Positions 39,738-49,407 of a stretch of 64,000 nt of DNA are shown here, in pieces (the first letter of the stretch is position 1; every line of letters starts with the position of its first letter). The notes below the pieces were generated by a model that saw only the letters and a list, made by a program, of their open reading frames with translations, made no database searches and had not been told where the DNA came from. This DNA comes from an uncultured Modestobacter sp. (GTDB taxonomy: Bacteria; Actinomycetota; Actinomycetes; Mycobacteriales; Geodermatophilaceae). Location: positions 310,001-374,000 of the forward strand of contig NZ_CANKUD010000003.1 in assembly GCF_947486615.1 (NCBI RefSeq). The letters run 5' to 3'. The position numbers and the translations under genes are program-made.

Positions 39738-40628
39738 GTGGTCGGTCCAGGGCAGCTGCGTGGCACCTATGTCGCACTCGTGACGCCGTTCGACGAGCGC
39801 GGTGCGGTGGCGCACGAGGCCCTCGAGCAGCTGGTGTCCGACTGCCTGGACGCCGGCGCGGCCGGGGTGGTCGCCCTGGCGACCACCGGTGAGGCCGCCG
39901 CGCTGGACGACGCCGAGCGGGACGCCGTGGTGGCCACGTGCAGCCGGGTGTGCGTCGACCGCGGCGCCCAGTTGATCGTGGGTGCCGGCACGAACGACAC
40001 GCGCAGCACCATCGCCCGGCACGAGGCGCTGGCCGACGTCCGGGGGGTGACCGCGTCGCTGGCCGTCGTGCCGTACTACGTGCGGCCCACGGAGGCAGCG
40101 GTCGTCGCCCACCTCCAGCTGGTCGCCCAGCGCGCGCCGGTGCCGGTGGTCGTCTACAACGTCCCGCACCGGGTGGGCACCGGCCTGGGCGCGGCCGCCC
40201 TGCTCGAGCTGGCCGCCAGCGACGGGATCGCCGGGGTCAAGCAGGCGGTGAACGGCATCGACGCCGACACGCTCACCGTGCTGGCCCGCGCCCCGGAGGA
40301 CTTCGCCGTCCTCGGCGGGGACGACCCCTACCTCTTCCCGATGGTGCTCATGGGCGCCACGGGGACGATCTCGGCGTCGGCGAACCTGGTGACCAGCCGG
40401 TTCGTGGCGATGATCGAGGACGGTCTCGCCGGCCGGCTCGACAGCGGCCGGGCGCACGCCGAGGTGCTGCTGCCCTTCGCCCTCGCCCTGTTCGCCGAGC
40501 CCAGCCCCGCGGTGATCAAGGCGCTGCTGCACGCCGACGGCCGGATCCCCACCCCGGACGTCCGGATGCCGCTGTCGGCCGCCTCGGCGCCGGCCACCCG
40601 CGCCGCCCTGGCGGCCCGGCCGGGCTGA
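39738..40628 (+). CDS. Dihydrodipicolinate synthase-family aldolase/lyase
   Basis: The 296-residue protein is a DapA/NanA-family (beta/alpha)8 lyase: TYVALVTPFDERGAVAHEALEQLV, ATTGEAAALDDAER (TTGE), YYVRPTEAAVVAH, VYNVPHRVG and the Schiff-base lysine in GVKQAVNG (about 170). It could be dihydrodipicolinate synthase (4-hydroxy-tetrahydrodipicolinate synthase) or another pyruvate-dependent lyase; the YNVPHRVG motif keeps the Arg of true DapA. GTG 39,738 has a poor ribosome site. It precedes argG by 69 nt that hold an ARG-box operator, so it is a separate unit. Confidence 0.85.
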   Translation: MVGPGQLRGTYVALVTPFDERGAVAHEALEQLVSDCLDAGAAGVVALATTGEAAALDDAERDAVVATCSRVCVDRGAQLIVGAGTNDTRSTIARHEALADVRGVTASLAVVPYYVRPTEAAVVAHLQLVAQRAPVPVVVYNVPHRVGTGLGAAALLELAASDGIAGVKQAVNGIDADTLTVLARAPEDFAVLGGDDPYLFPMVLMGATGTISASANLVTSRFVAMIEDGLAGRLDSGRAHAEVLLPFALALFAEPSPAVIKALLHADGRIPTPDVRMPLSAASAPATRAALAARPG

Positions 40629-42146
<1,518 letters not shown>

Positions 42147-42157
42147 CCGGCGACCGG

Positions 42158-42175
42158 GAGCGCCGCGCGGCGCTC
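42158..42175. terminator. Bidirectional hairpin between argG and ndh
   Basis: The 18-bp palindrome gagcgccgcgcggcgctc lies between the convergent argG (stop 42,146) and ndh genes and overlaps the ndh stop at 42,174. It can terminate either transcript. Confidence 0.55.
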
Positions 42176-43565
42176 AGCCGGCGTCGCGGGCGGCGCGTTC
42201 GGTGTCGTAGATCCTCGTCGCCTGGGCGGCGTCCAGCCGGGCGTCCTCCGGCCGGACGACGGACAGCTGGGTGCTCTCCGGCGGCAGCACCGTCTGCCAC
42301 AGCCAGTCCACGGCCACCCGCAACCGGTTGGCCATCGCCGGCAGGGCGTACAGGTGGTAGCCGCGGGTGACCACCTTGGCCAGCGGGCCGGTCAGCGGGA
42401 CGCCGAGGGGCTTGGCCACCGCGTCCCAGCCACCGAGGTCGGCGACCAGGCCGAGGTCCTTGTGCCGGTAGGGACGAGCCTCCCCGACGCCCAGGCTGGC
42501 GGCGACGTTGCGACCCAGCGCGGTGCCCTGCCGCTGCGCGTGCTGCGCCGTGGGCGGGGTGTCCGGGACGTCGTCCTGGCCCTTCGCGGTGGCGAGGTCG
42601 GGGACGGCGGCGGCGTCACCGGCCGCCCACACGTCGGGGACGCCGGGGACGGACAGGTCCGTCTCCACCACCAGGCGGCCCTTGCGCAGCGGCAGCCCGA
42701 GCTCGGCCACCAGCGGGTTCGCGGTGACCCCCGCGCCCCAGACCAGCGTGCGGGCGGGGACCGTGGTGCCGTCGGTGAGCTCGACCTCGTGGGCGTCGGC
42801 CGACTTCACCGTGACCCCGAGGCGCACGTCGATCCCGCGCTTGCGCAGCAGGTCCAGGCTGCGGCTGCCCAGCTGCGGGCCGAGCTCGGGCAGCACCGCC
42901 TCCGCCAGGTCGATCAGCACCCAGCGCACGTCCTCGGCGCGGGTGCGCCCCCAGCGCGCCTCGATGGTGCGCAGCCAGCGCTGGGTCTGGGCGACGAACT
43001 CGGTGCCGGTGTACCCGGCGCCCACGGCCACCACGGTGAGCAGTTCCGACCGTCGTGCCCGGCCCGCGGGGGTGTCCGGCTCGGCGTCGGCCAGGTCGAG
43101 CATCTGCAGCAGGTGGTCGCGCAGGTACACCGCCTCGACCAGCGTCTTCAGCCCGCGGGCGTGCTCGGCGACCCCGGGGATGTCGAACTGCCGGGTCACC
43201 GAGCCCGGCGCCAGCAGCAGCCGGTCCCAGGGCTCGGCGTACGGCTCCCCCAGCCCGCCGGGGGTGACCGGGGTAACCGTGACCGTGCGCCCGTCCAGGT
43301 CGACGGCGGTGACCCGGCCGAGCACCAGCCGGACCCGGGGCAGCGCCCGGCGCAGCGACACGGCGATGTGCCGTGCCTCGATCACGCCGGTGGCCACCTC
43401 GGGCAGCAGCGGGCTGTAGAGCAGGTAGTCGGTGGGGGTGACCAGCACCAGCTCGACCTGCCCGGCCGGCAGGTGCTTCTGCAGGTGCTTGAGGGCGTAG
43501 AAGCCGGCGAACCCGCCGCCCACCACCACGATCCGAGTGGTCTTCTCCTGGTCCGCGTCGCTCAC
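42174..43565 (-). CDS. ndh: Type II NADH dehydrogenase (NDH-2)
   Basis: The 463-residue flavoprotein has two nucleotide-binding sites, IVVVGGGFAGFYALKHLQ (about 11-28, FAD) and VVAVGAGYTGTEFVAQTQRW (about 175-194, NADH), and the FAD motif VWAAGDAAAVPD (about 310-321). The C-terminal amphipathic part (TRGYHLYALPAMANRLRVAVDWLWQTVLP) attaches it to the membrane. It oxidises NADH to reduce quinone without proton pumping. GTG 43,565 is six bases after aggagg. A 149-nt gap separates it from the divergent YchJ-like gene. It could reoxidise NADH produced by the many dehydrogenases of this region, though that is only inference. Confidence 0.92.
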   Translation of the reverse strand: MSDADQEKTTRIVVVGGGFAGFYALKHLQKHLPAGQVELVLVTPTDYLLYSPLLPEVATGVIEARHIAVSLRRALPRVRLVLGRVTAVDLDGRTVTVTPVTPGGLGEPYAEPWDRLLLAPGSVTRQFDIPGVAEHARGLKTLVEAVYLRDHLLQMLDLADAEPDTPAGRARRSELLTVVAVGAGYTGTEFVAQTQRWLRTIEARWGRTRAEDVRWVLIDLAEAVLPELGPQLGSRSLDLLRKRGIDVRLGVTVKSADAHEVELTDGTTVPARTLVWGAGVTANPLVAELGLPLRKGRLVVETDLSVPGVPDVWAAGDAAAVPDLATAKGQDDVPDTPPTAQHAQRQGTALGRNVAASLGVGEARPYRHKDLGLVADLGGWDAVAKPLGVPLTGPLAKVVTRGYHLYALPAMANRLRVAVDWLWQTVLPPESTQLSVVRPEDARLDAAQATRIYDTERAARDAG

Positions 43566-43714
43566 TGCGCGCCTCCTGGTGCCTGGTTCCGAGTCCGCCG
43601 GGACGGCCCCGCCGCTGCCCGGGACGTCCTCGGCGCCGAGTCCCTGCAACGTATCGGCCCGGACCGGGGGTCGGCTCGGTGAACGGCGTCCCCTCCGGCT
43701 GGGAGACTGCGACG

Positions 43715-44101
43715 ATGGCTCCCCGACGATGCCCGTGCGGCTCCGGCCTGACCTACGCGGAGTGCTGCGGCCGGCTGCACGACGGGACGGCGACGGCGGC
43801 CACCGCCGAGCAGCTGATGCGCTCGCGGTACAGCGCCTTCGCCGTCGGCGACCCGGCGTACCTGCTGGCCACCTGGCACTCCAGCACCCGCCCGTCGACG
43901 CTGGACATCGACCCGGAGGTGCGCTGGACCGGCCTGGAGGTGCTCGCCACCAGCGGCGGCGCGCTGCTGGCCGCCGAGGGCACGGTCGAGTTCCGGGCGC
44001 ACTGGCTGGCCGGCGGCCGGCCCGGCGCCCAGCACGAGCGCAGCCGCTTCACCCGCGAGGACGGCGCCTGGCGCTACCTGGACGGCGTCTCGCTGCCCTG
44101 A
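43715..44101 (+). CDS. YchJ-family SEC-C motif protein
   Basis: The 128-residue product begins MAPRRCPCGSGLTYAECCGRLHDG, the SEC-C zinc-binding motif (Cys-Pro-Cys-Gly-Ser-Gly-x5-Cys-Cys), and continues with the YchJ fold (AEQLMRSRYSAFAVGDPAYLLATWHSSTRP). The function is unknown; SEC-C domains bind zinc and often nucleic-acid or chaperone partners. ATG 43,715 is the start. It lies alone, 84 nt upstream of the azoreductase gene, and is divergent from ndh. Confidence 0.85.
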   Translation: MAPRRCPCGSGLTYAECCGRLHDGTATAATAEQLMRSRYSAFAVGDPAYLLATWHSSTRPSTLDIDPEVRWTGLEVLATSGGALLAAEGTVEFRAHWLAGGRPGAQHERSRFTREDGAWRYLDGVSLP

Positions 44102-44184
44102 TCCACGCGGCCGGCGGCCGGGTCGGGCGGCCAGGGCCCCGGGTGCAAGGGTGGGGGCGCCGCACACCGACCCGGGAGGCCCCG

Positions 44185-44832
44185 ATGCCGCACCTGCTGC
44201 ACCTCGACTCGTCCGCCGACCCGCGCAGCTCGGCGTCCCGCGAGGTGACCGCCGCCTTCGTGCGCGGCTGGCAGGAGCGCGGCGCGGGGTTCACCGTCAC
44301 CTCCCGCGACCTGCAGGCCGACCCACCCCCGCACCTGCCCGACGCGGCGCTGCACTGGGCGCCGCGGCTGCGCACGGACGCCGAGACCGTGGACCCGGCG
44401 GCCGAGGCGCGGCAGCAGGGGCACCTCGACGAGCTGCTGGCCGCCGACGTCCTGCTGGTCGGCGCGCCGATGTACAACTGGTCGCTGCCCTCGACGCTCA
44501 AGGCGTGGGTCGACCACGTGCACGTGCTCGGCACCACCGTGCCGTTCGGCGACTTCGAGGCCCGGCCGCTGGCCGGGCGCACCGCGGTCGTCGTCTCCAG
44601 CCGGGGCGCCAGCTACGACTCCGGCGGCGAGCAGGCCAGCTGGGACCACACCGTGCCGCCGCTGGAGCTGGTGCTCGGCCGGTCGTTCGGGATGAGCGTC
44701 TCGGTGATCACCCTGCAGCTGACCCTGGCCGACCGGGTGCCTGCGATGGCCGACCTGCGCGGTCAGGCCGCCGCCGAGGCCGACGCGGCCCGCAGCTACG
44801 CCGAGGAGCTGGCCGGCCGGATCGCCGCCTGA
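44185..44832 (+). CDS. FMN-dependent NADH-azoreductase
   Basis: The 215-residue flavodoxin-fold enzyme has LHLDSSADPRSSASREVTAAF (FMN phosphate loop, about 5-25), LVGAPMYNWSLPSTLKAWVDHV (about 91-112) and SRGASYDSGGEQASWDHTVPPLELVL. It resembles AzoR, which reduces azo dyes and quinones with NADH. The ribosome site gggagg lies well placed before ATG 44,185. It follows the YchJ-like gene in the same direction and is not clearly part of an operon with the lipid genes after it (149-nt gap). Confidence 0.88.
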   Translation: MPHLLHLDSSADPRSSASREVTAAFVRGWQERGAGFTVTSRDLQADPPPHLPDAALHWAPRLRTDAETVDPAAEARQQGHLDELLAADVLLVGAPMYNWSLPSTLKAWVDHVHVLGTTVPFGDFEARPLAGRTAVVVSSRGASYDSGGEQASWDHTVPPLELVLGRSFGMSVSVITLQLTLADRVPAMADLRGQAAAEADAARSYAEELAGRIAA

Positions 44833-44962
44833 CCGTTCACCCGATCGGTGGTCACCTGCGCCGACATTCGCCGTCCCGACGGGGACGCGCCGCGCCTGCG
44901 CCACCGCGCGGACACCTGACCCGCTGAGCCTGGCGGCGTCCGGGCCTCGTCCAGGGGCCTCT

Positions 44963-44979
44963 CGACACCCGAGGTGTCG
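44963..44979 (+). promoter_or_regulatory. Hairpin overlapping the olsB ribosome site
   Basis: cgacacc-cga-ggtgtcg is a 7-bp perfect inverted repeat that ends two bases before the GTG start at 44,982. Its right arm contains gaggtg, the only Shine-Dalgarno-like sequence there, so the RNA hairpin would hide the ribosome site. It could equally be a protein operator. Confidence 0.45.
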
Positions 44980-44981
44980 TC

Positions 44982-45767
44982 GTGACCACAGCACTGGTGA
45001 CCACCGCACTGGCCGACCCCGCACCGACCTCCGCCCCACCGCTGCGCTACACCACCTCCCTGGCCGCCGGGCCCGCCGACGTCGAGGCCGCCCAGCGGCT
45101 GCGCCACCGCGTGTTCGCCCTGGAGTGCGGCGCGCTGCTCGACCCGCCGGCCGCGGCCGCCGGGCGGGACGCCGACGAGTGGGACGAGCTCTGCGACCAC
45201 CTGCTGGTGCGCGAGGAGGCCACCGGGGAGGTCGTCGGCACCTACCGCCTGCTGCCGCCGGAACGGGCCGCCGCGGCGGGCCGCAGCTACGGGGACGGCG
45301 AGTTCGACCTCTCCCGGCACGCGTCCCTGCGCCCCGGGCTGGTCGAGGCCGGCCGCAGCTGCGTGCACCCCGACCACCGCTCCGGCGCGGTGATCACCGC
45401 ACTGTGGGGCGGGGTCGCCCGGTACGTGCTCGACCGCGGCGCGACCCACCTGGCCGGCTGCGCGTCCGTCCCGCTGGCCGACGGCGGCGCGACGATGGCC
45501 GGCGTCTGGGACCTGGTCCGCAGCCGCCACCTCGCCCCGGCCCGGCTGCGGGTCGTGCCGCACCTGCCGTTCGACGTCTCCGCCCCACCGCTGCCCGACC
45601 GGCTCCTGGTGCCCCCGCTGCTGCGCGCCTACCTCAAGCTCGGCGCCCGGGTCTGCGGCCGGCCGGCCTACGACCCGGCGTTCGGCACCGCCGACCTGTA
45701 CGTGCTGCTGGCGATGGAGGACATCCCGGCGCGGGTGCTCGACCGGCTGCTGGGCGGTGTCCGATGA
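44982..45767 (+). CDS. OlsB-like ornithine N-acyltransferase
   Basis: This 261-residue GNAT-related protein has the OlsB pattern LRYTTSLAAGPADVEAAQRLRHRVFALECGA (about 21-50), LVREEATGEVVGTYRLLPP, and LVEAGRSCVHPDHRSGAVITALWGGVARYVLDRGATHLAGCASVPL (about 120-164). OlsB makes lyso-ornithine lipid from ornithine and acyl-ACP. GTG 44,982 follows a hairpin containing the ribosome site. It overlaps the next gene (OlsA-like) by an ATGA, so they are coupled. Taken together the two would make a complete ornithine lipid pathway. Confidence 0.88.
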   Translation: MTTALVTTALADPAPTSAPPLRYTTSLAAGPADVEAAQRLRHRVFALECGALLDPPAAAAGRDADEWDELCDHLLVREEATGEVVGTYRLLPPERAAAAGRSYGDGEFDLSRHASLRPGLVEAGRSCVHPDHRSGAVITALWGGVARYVLDRGATHLAGCASVPLADGGATMAGVWDLVRSRHLAPARLRVVPHLPFDVSAPPLPDRLLVPPLLRAYLKLGARVCGRPAYDPAFGTADLYVLLAMEDIPARVLDRLLGGVR

Positions 45768-46699
45768 GCTGGGTGCCCGTCTCCTCCTGCACCGCGGCCT
45801 GCGCCGCCGACGCCGCGCCGTCCGTCGACCCCGCCACCCGGCGCCGCCGGTGGCTGCGGCTGACCGCCGCGCTCGCCGGGGCAGGGGCGGCCTCCGTGCA
45901 GGCCCCCCTGATGACCGCCCGCGGTCGCCGCCGGCTCCTGGTCTGCGGCGCCGCCCGGGTGCTCACCGCCGTCGGCGTCCGGGTCGAGGTGCACTCCTCG
46001 CCGACCGCCTGGCCGCGCGCCGGCGCCGGCCGGGGCCCGGGCCAGCTGGTGGTCAGCAACCACGTCTCGTGGGTCGACGACCTGGCGATGCTCACCGTGG
46101 TGCCGGGGCTCCCGGTGGCCAAGCGTGAGGTCGCCGGGTGGCCGCTGATCGGGCCGCTGGCCCGCCGGGCCGGGGTCGTGCTGCTCGACCGCGGTCGGAT
46201 CCGCACCCTGCCGGGCACCGTGGCCGAGGCCGCCGACGTGCTGCGGGCCGGGACGCCGGTGACCGTGCACCCGGAGGGGACGACGTCCTGCGGGGTCGAG
46301 CTGGGCCGGTTCCGGCCGGCGTTCTTCCAGGCCGCCGTGGACGCCGCCGCGCCGGTCTGCCCGGTCGCCGTCCGCTACCGGGTGGACGGCGGGTCGGCCA
46401 GCGCCGTCGCCGGCTACCTGGCCGACGAGCCGCTGTGGCGCAGCATCGCCCGGGTGGTGCGCACCCGCGGCCTGGTGGTCGAGGTGCACCTGCTGCCCGC
46501 CCTCGACCCGGCCGGCGCCGACCGCCGGGAGCTGGCCGCGCTGGCCGAGTACGCCGTCGCCGCCGTCACCGAGGCGAGCCCGCCGGTCGTCGCCGCGCAC
46601 CCCCGCCGGCCGCGCGTGCCGGCCCGGCCGGTGCCGGTGCGGCGGCAGACCGCGGCTCCCGAGCCACCCAGCCGCTCCGGGGCCTCCCGTGCTGCGTGA
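45764..46699 (+). CDS. OlsA/PlsC-like lysophospholipid acyltransferase
   Basis: The 311-residue protein contains the acyltransferase motif NHVSWVDDLAML (about 93-104, HxxxxD class), VAKREVAGWPLIGPLARRAGVVLLDRG (about 112-138) and the phosphate motif VHPEGTTSCG (about 165-174). There is an N-terminal hydrophobic patch (LRLTAALAGAGAASV) for membrane attachment. By position behind an OlsB-like gene it most likely acylates lyso-ornithine lipid (OlsA); a general 1-acylglycerol-phosphate acyltransferase is an alternative. The C-terminal 45 residues are Pro/Arg-rich. Its end overlaps the start of the glycosyltransferase gene by 11 nt. Confidence 0.87.
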   Translation: MSWVPVSSCTAACAADAAPSVDPATRRRRWLRLTAALAGAGAASVQAPLMTARGRRRLLVCGAARVLTAVGVRVEVHSSPTAWPRAGAGRGPGQLVVSNHVSWVDDLAMLTVVPGLPVAKREVAGWPLIGPLARRAGVVLLDRGRIRTLPGTVAEAADVLRAGTPVTVHPEGTTSCGVELGRFRPAFFQAAVDAAAPVCPVAVRYRVDGGSASAVAGYLADEPLWRSIARVVRTRGLVVEVHLLPALDPAGADRRELAALAEYAVAAVTEASPPVVAAHPRRPRVPARPVPVRRQTAAPEPPSRSGASRAA

Positions 46700-47882
46700 G
46701 GACGCCGGTCTCGTCGAGCTGACCGCCGACGCGCTCCCGGTGCTGGTGCCCGGGTCGACCGGGCTGCGGGTGGCCGTGGTGGCCGAGACGTTCCTGCCGG
46801 CGGTGAACGGCGTGGTCAACTCGGTGCTCCGGCTCGTCGACCACCTCGCCGTCCGGGGGCACGACCCGGTGGTGGTCGCCCCATCCGGCGCGAGCTACGA
46901 GTCCCGGTGCGGCGCCCGGGTCGAGGTGGTGACCGTGCCGGCCATGCGGCTGCCCCGCTACCGGCAGCTCTCCCTCGCCCGCCCCGCCGGCGACCTGACC
47001 GCCGTGCTGCGCCGGCTGGCCCCCGACGTGGTGCACCTGGCCTCCCCCGCGGTGCTCGGCCTGGCCGCCGCCCGGGCCGCCCGCACCCTGGGCGTGCCGT
47101 CGGTCGCCGTCTTCCAGACCGACCTCGCCGCCTACGCGCAGCGGTACCGGCTGCCCGGCGGGGCGCCGGCGGCCTGGCGCTACCTGCGCCGCGTGCACGG
47201 CACGGCCGACCTCACCCTGGCCCCCTCCTCGGCCACCGCCGCGGTGCTGGCCCGGCAGGGCATCGGCCCGGTGGCGCTGTGGCCGCGCGGCGTGGACCTC
47301 GACCAGTTCGCGCCGTGCCACCGGGACGAGACGCTGCGCCAGCAGTTCGCCCCGGACGGCGAGCTGCTGGTCGGCGTGGTGGCCCGGCTGGCGGTGGAGA
47401 AGCGCCTGGAGCTGCTCGCCCCGCTCAGCGAGCTGCCCGGCGTCCGGCTGGTCGTGGTCGGCGACGGCCCGCAGCGCCGCGCGCTGACCCGGCTGATGCC
47501 GCGGGCCCGGTTCCTCGGCCAGCTGGGCGGTGCCGAGCTGGGCGCCGTGGTCGCCTCGCTCGACCTGTTCGTGCACCCGGGCGCCGACGAGACCTTCTGC
47601 CAGGCGGTGCAGGAGGCGCTCGCCGCCGGCGTGCCCGCGGTCGTCGCCGCCTCCGGCGGGCCGCTGGACCTGGTGCGGCACCGGGAGAACGGCTGGCTGT
47701 GGGCCGGGGCCGACCCGCACCTGCTCGCCGCGATCGTCGCCGGCCTGCGCGACGACCGGACCGCCCTCCAGGCGGCCGCCGCCCGCGCCCGACCCTCGGT
47801 CGAGGGCCGCACCTGGGGCCGGGTCGGCGACGACCTGATCGACCACCTGCACCGCCTCCGGACGGCGGCCCACGCGGCCTGA
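46689..47882 (+). CDS. GT4 glycosyltransferase (mannosyltransferase MgtA/PimB-like)
   Basis: The 397-residue enzyme is a GT-B retaining glycosyltransferase: VAVVAETFLPAVNGVVNSVLRLVDHLAVRGHDPVVVAP (about 29-66), GVVARLAVEKRLELLAPL (about 228-245), VVGDGPQRRALTRLMPRARFLG and the donor-binding EX7E motif HPGADETFCQAVQEALAAGVP (about 296-316). It resembles actinobacterial mannosyltransferases that build glycolipids. It overlaps the OlsA-like gene, so it belongs to the same operon. It may glycosylate the ornithine lipid or another membrane lipid; this is inferred from position only. Confidence 0.88.
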   Translation: MLREDAGLVELTADALPVLVPGSTGLRVAVVAETFLPAVNGVVNSVLRLVDHLAVRGHDPVVVAPSGASYESRCGARVEVVTVPAMRLPRYRQLSLARPAGDLTAVLRRLAPDVVHLASPAVLGLAAARAARTLGVPSVAVFQTDLAAYAQRYRLPGGAPAAWRYLRRVHGTADLTLAPSSATAAVLARQGIGPVALWPRGVDLDQFAPCHRDETLRQQFAPDGELLVGVVARLAVEKRLELLAPLSELPGVRLVVVGDGPQRRALTRLMPRARFLGQLGGAELGAVVASLDLFVHPGADETFCQAVQEALAAGVPAVVAASGGPLDLVRHRENGWLWAGADPHLLAAIVAGLRDDRTALQAAAARARPSVEGRTWGRVGDDLIDHLHRLRTAAHAA

Positions 47883-47884
47883 CC

Positions 47885-48640
47885 TCAGTTCAGCAGGTCA
47901 CCGTCGGACCGCAGCGAGTCCCCGGGCCGCACCGGCCACACCTCCAGCCCATCGGCGGTCAGCAGGTCGTCGACTAGCTCCGCGGTGCCGGCGACCAGGG
48001 TGGAGTCGAAGTCGATCTCCGTGCCGACGCACCACGCCCGGTCGTCGGGCCAGAGCAACTGCGGCGACTGGGGGATGAACCAGTCCGGCCGTGCGTGGTG
48101 CCCGAGTTCGAGCGCCGACTCCAGCGGCCCGGAGAAGAGCAGGTGGTCCCGGCCGAGCGGGTGCCGCGCCCGCGGCCCGTCCAGCACCTCAGCGGGGAAC
48201 GCCGGCGGCACCGGCTCGGCCGATCCGAGGACGGCGACCGACGGCGACCCGGGCAGCCAGCCCCACCCCTCCCACAGGCAGTACCAGCACGTCTGCGGGG
48301 TCGAGGTGTGTCGGCGCACGACCGCGAGCAGCGCGGCCAGGTTGGCCGGCTCGAGCTCACCGGTGCGCGGTGCGCCGCCGGGCCAGTCCGCGCCGGCGGC
48401 GTTCGCCGGGTCGTCCGAGCCGACCAGCCGGTGCCACTGGACCAGCGGGTGCACGAGCCGACCGGTGTCCGCGGCGACCTGCGCCCAGCGGACGTCCTCG
48501 TCGGCCGGGTGCAGCACCCGGGCGTAGGCGGGGAAGCCGTCCGGCACCACCGACGTGACCGTGCCGAGCTCCCGGGACAACCGCGGGGCGATCCAGTCGG
48601 CCGGGCGGACGTCGGCGGACCACCGGGGAGACGTGGGCAC
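47885..48640 (-). CDS. Hypothetical protein
   Basis: The 251-residue protein starts at GTG 48,640 (PTSPRWSADVRPADWIAPRLSRELGTVTSVVPDGFPAYARVLHPADEDVRW) and contains TCWYCLWEGWGWLPG with two cysteines, LEPANLAALLAVVRRHTSTP, and a C-terminal acidic DDLLTADGLEVWPVRPGDSL. It has no signal peptide or membrane segment. I recognise no family; ordered composition and conservation-like blocks support a real gene. Its 3' end abuts the glycosyltransferase gene with two bases between. Confidence 0.7.
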   Translation of the reverse strand: MPTSPRWSADVRPADWIAPRLSRELGTVTSVVPDGFPAYARVLHPADEDVRWAQVAADTGRLVHPLVQWHRLVGSDDPANAAGADWPGGAPRTGELEPANLAALLAVVRRHTSTPQTCWYCLWEGWGWLPGSPSVAVLGSAEPVPPAFPAEVLDGPRARHPLGRDHLLFSGPLESALELGHHARPDWFIPQSPQLLWPDDRAWCVGTEIDFDSTLVAGTAELVDDLLTADGLEVWPVRPGDSLRSDGDLLN

Positions 48641-48680
48641 GCCCCATCCTGGCGCGGCTGTCGAGGCGGTTGCCGCGCGA

Positions 48681-49249
48681 TCAGCCTGCAGGCAACGACA
48701 GCACGACGGTCGGGCTTGCGGCGACGTCGACCAGCAGCTCCCGGGCCTCCGGTGGCGGTGCGGGCAGGTACCGCCAGGCCACCCGCCAGGGGGCGTCGTC
48801 CCCACCGACCTCACCGGTGTGCAGGCGGTACCGAGTGCCCACGTCGTCGGCCAGCCGGCACGGCAGGCCGGCCAGCTGCTCGGCCGGGCTCGGGGCGGGT
48901 CGCCGTTCTCGTTGGCCGCGGCACCCCAGGCGGCGAACGCCGCCGCATACCGGGCAGCCTGCGCGTCGGCCACCGGGCCGGTGCCGGCGAGCACGACGGT
49001 GACCTAATGGGCCAGCTCGACGTCGACCAGTCGCACCGCAACGCCGTCGACCTGGGCGACGACCGGCGAGCCGGTCGGCAGGTGCACCCGGGGCACCTGG
49101 GTGACGGTGACCAGGAAGACGTGGCCGGGGTCGTCGTAGTCGGCCAGCACGACCCCCTCGGCCAGCAGCGTCCGATGGGCGGACGCGGGCCGGGGGATGC
49201 GGCCGTTCCCGAAGGCGAGCAGCTGGGTCGCGGTGGGCAGGTCGACCAT
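48681..49249 (-). pseudogene. Broken gene with an in-frame stop and a frameshift
   Basis: Starting at ATG 49,249, the sequence encodes MVDLPTATQLLAFGNGRIPRPASAHR... up to VDVELAH, then an in-frame TAG at 49,004-49,006. The same frame continues with VTVVLAGTGPVADAQAARYAAAFAAWGAA to GDP, after which a one-base shift near 48,898 is needed to reach PSPAEQLAGLPCRLADDVGTRYRLHTGEVGG... SLPAG and a stop at 48,681. The three parts read as one coherent protein of about 190 residues. Two independent lesions favour a genuine pseudogene, although sequencing error is possible. A parS-like palindrome lies just upstream. Confidence 0.65.
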
Positions 49250-49287
49250 GGCCGGACCGTAGCCGCCCGTGAGCCGGGGCGCCCCAC

Positions 49288-49305
49288 ACGTTCCACGTGG
49301 AACGT
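49288..49305. other. parS-like site 3
   Basis: acgttccacgtggaacgt is a perfect 18-bp palindrome in the gap before ppk2. Its core gttccacgtggaac matches a parS-type sequence (consensus TGTTNCACGTGAAACA) at 13 of 16 positions and shares GTTCCACGTG with the two sites inside genes at 17,858 and 32,351. Confidence 0.5.
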
Positions 49306-49407
49306 CCGCCTCAGGAGTTCACCCGGCGCTCGGCCCGGGCAGAGGTGTACGGAGCCGGGGCCGGGCAGGATCGGACCGGCAACCCGCCCCCGCTCACCGG
49401 AGACGAC

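Noticed and set aside
43570..43610. ggttccgagtcc stretch considered as a tRNA T-arm
   Set aside because: No matching acceptor, D or anticodon stems could be found around it; no tRNA is supported in the window.
42174..43649. Longer NDH-2 start at 43,649
   Set aside because: The added N-terminal residues are unlike the family and GTG 43,565 has a perfect aggagg at correct spacing.
44515..44528. CACGTG twice in succession within the azoreductase gene, considered as a parS site
   Set aside because: It lacks the flanking GTT/AAC of parS and uses only common codons for His-Val, so it is expected in coding sequence.
46689..47882. The GT4 glycosyltransferase considered as the missing MftF
   Set aside because: MftF is a GT2-type enzyme usually next to mftC/mftD; this is a GT-B/GT4 enzyme fused by overlap to an ornithine-lipid-like operon.
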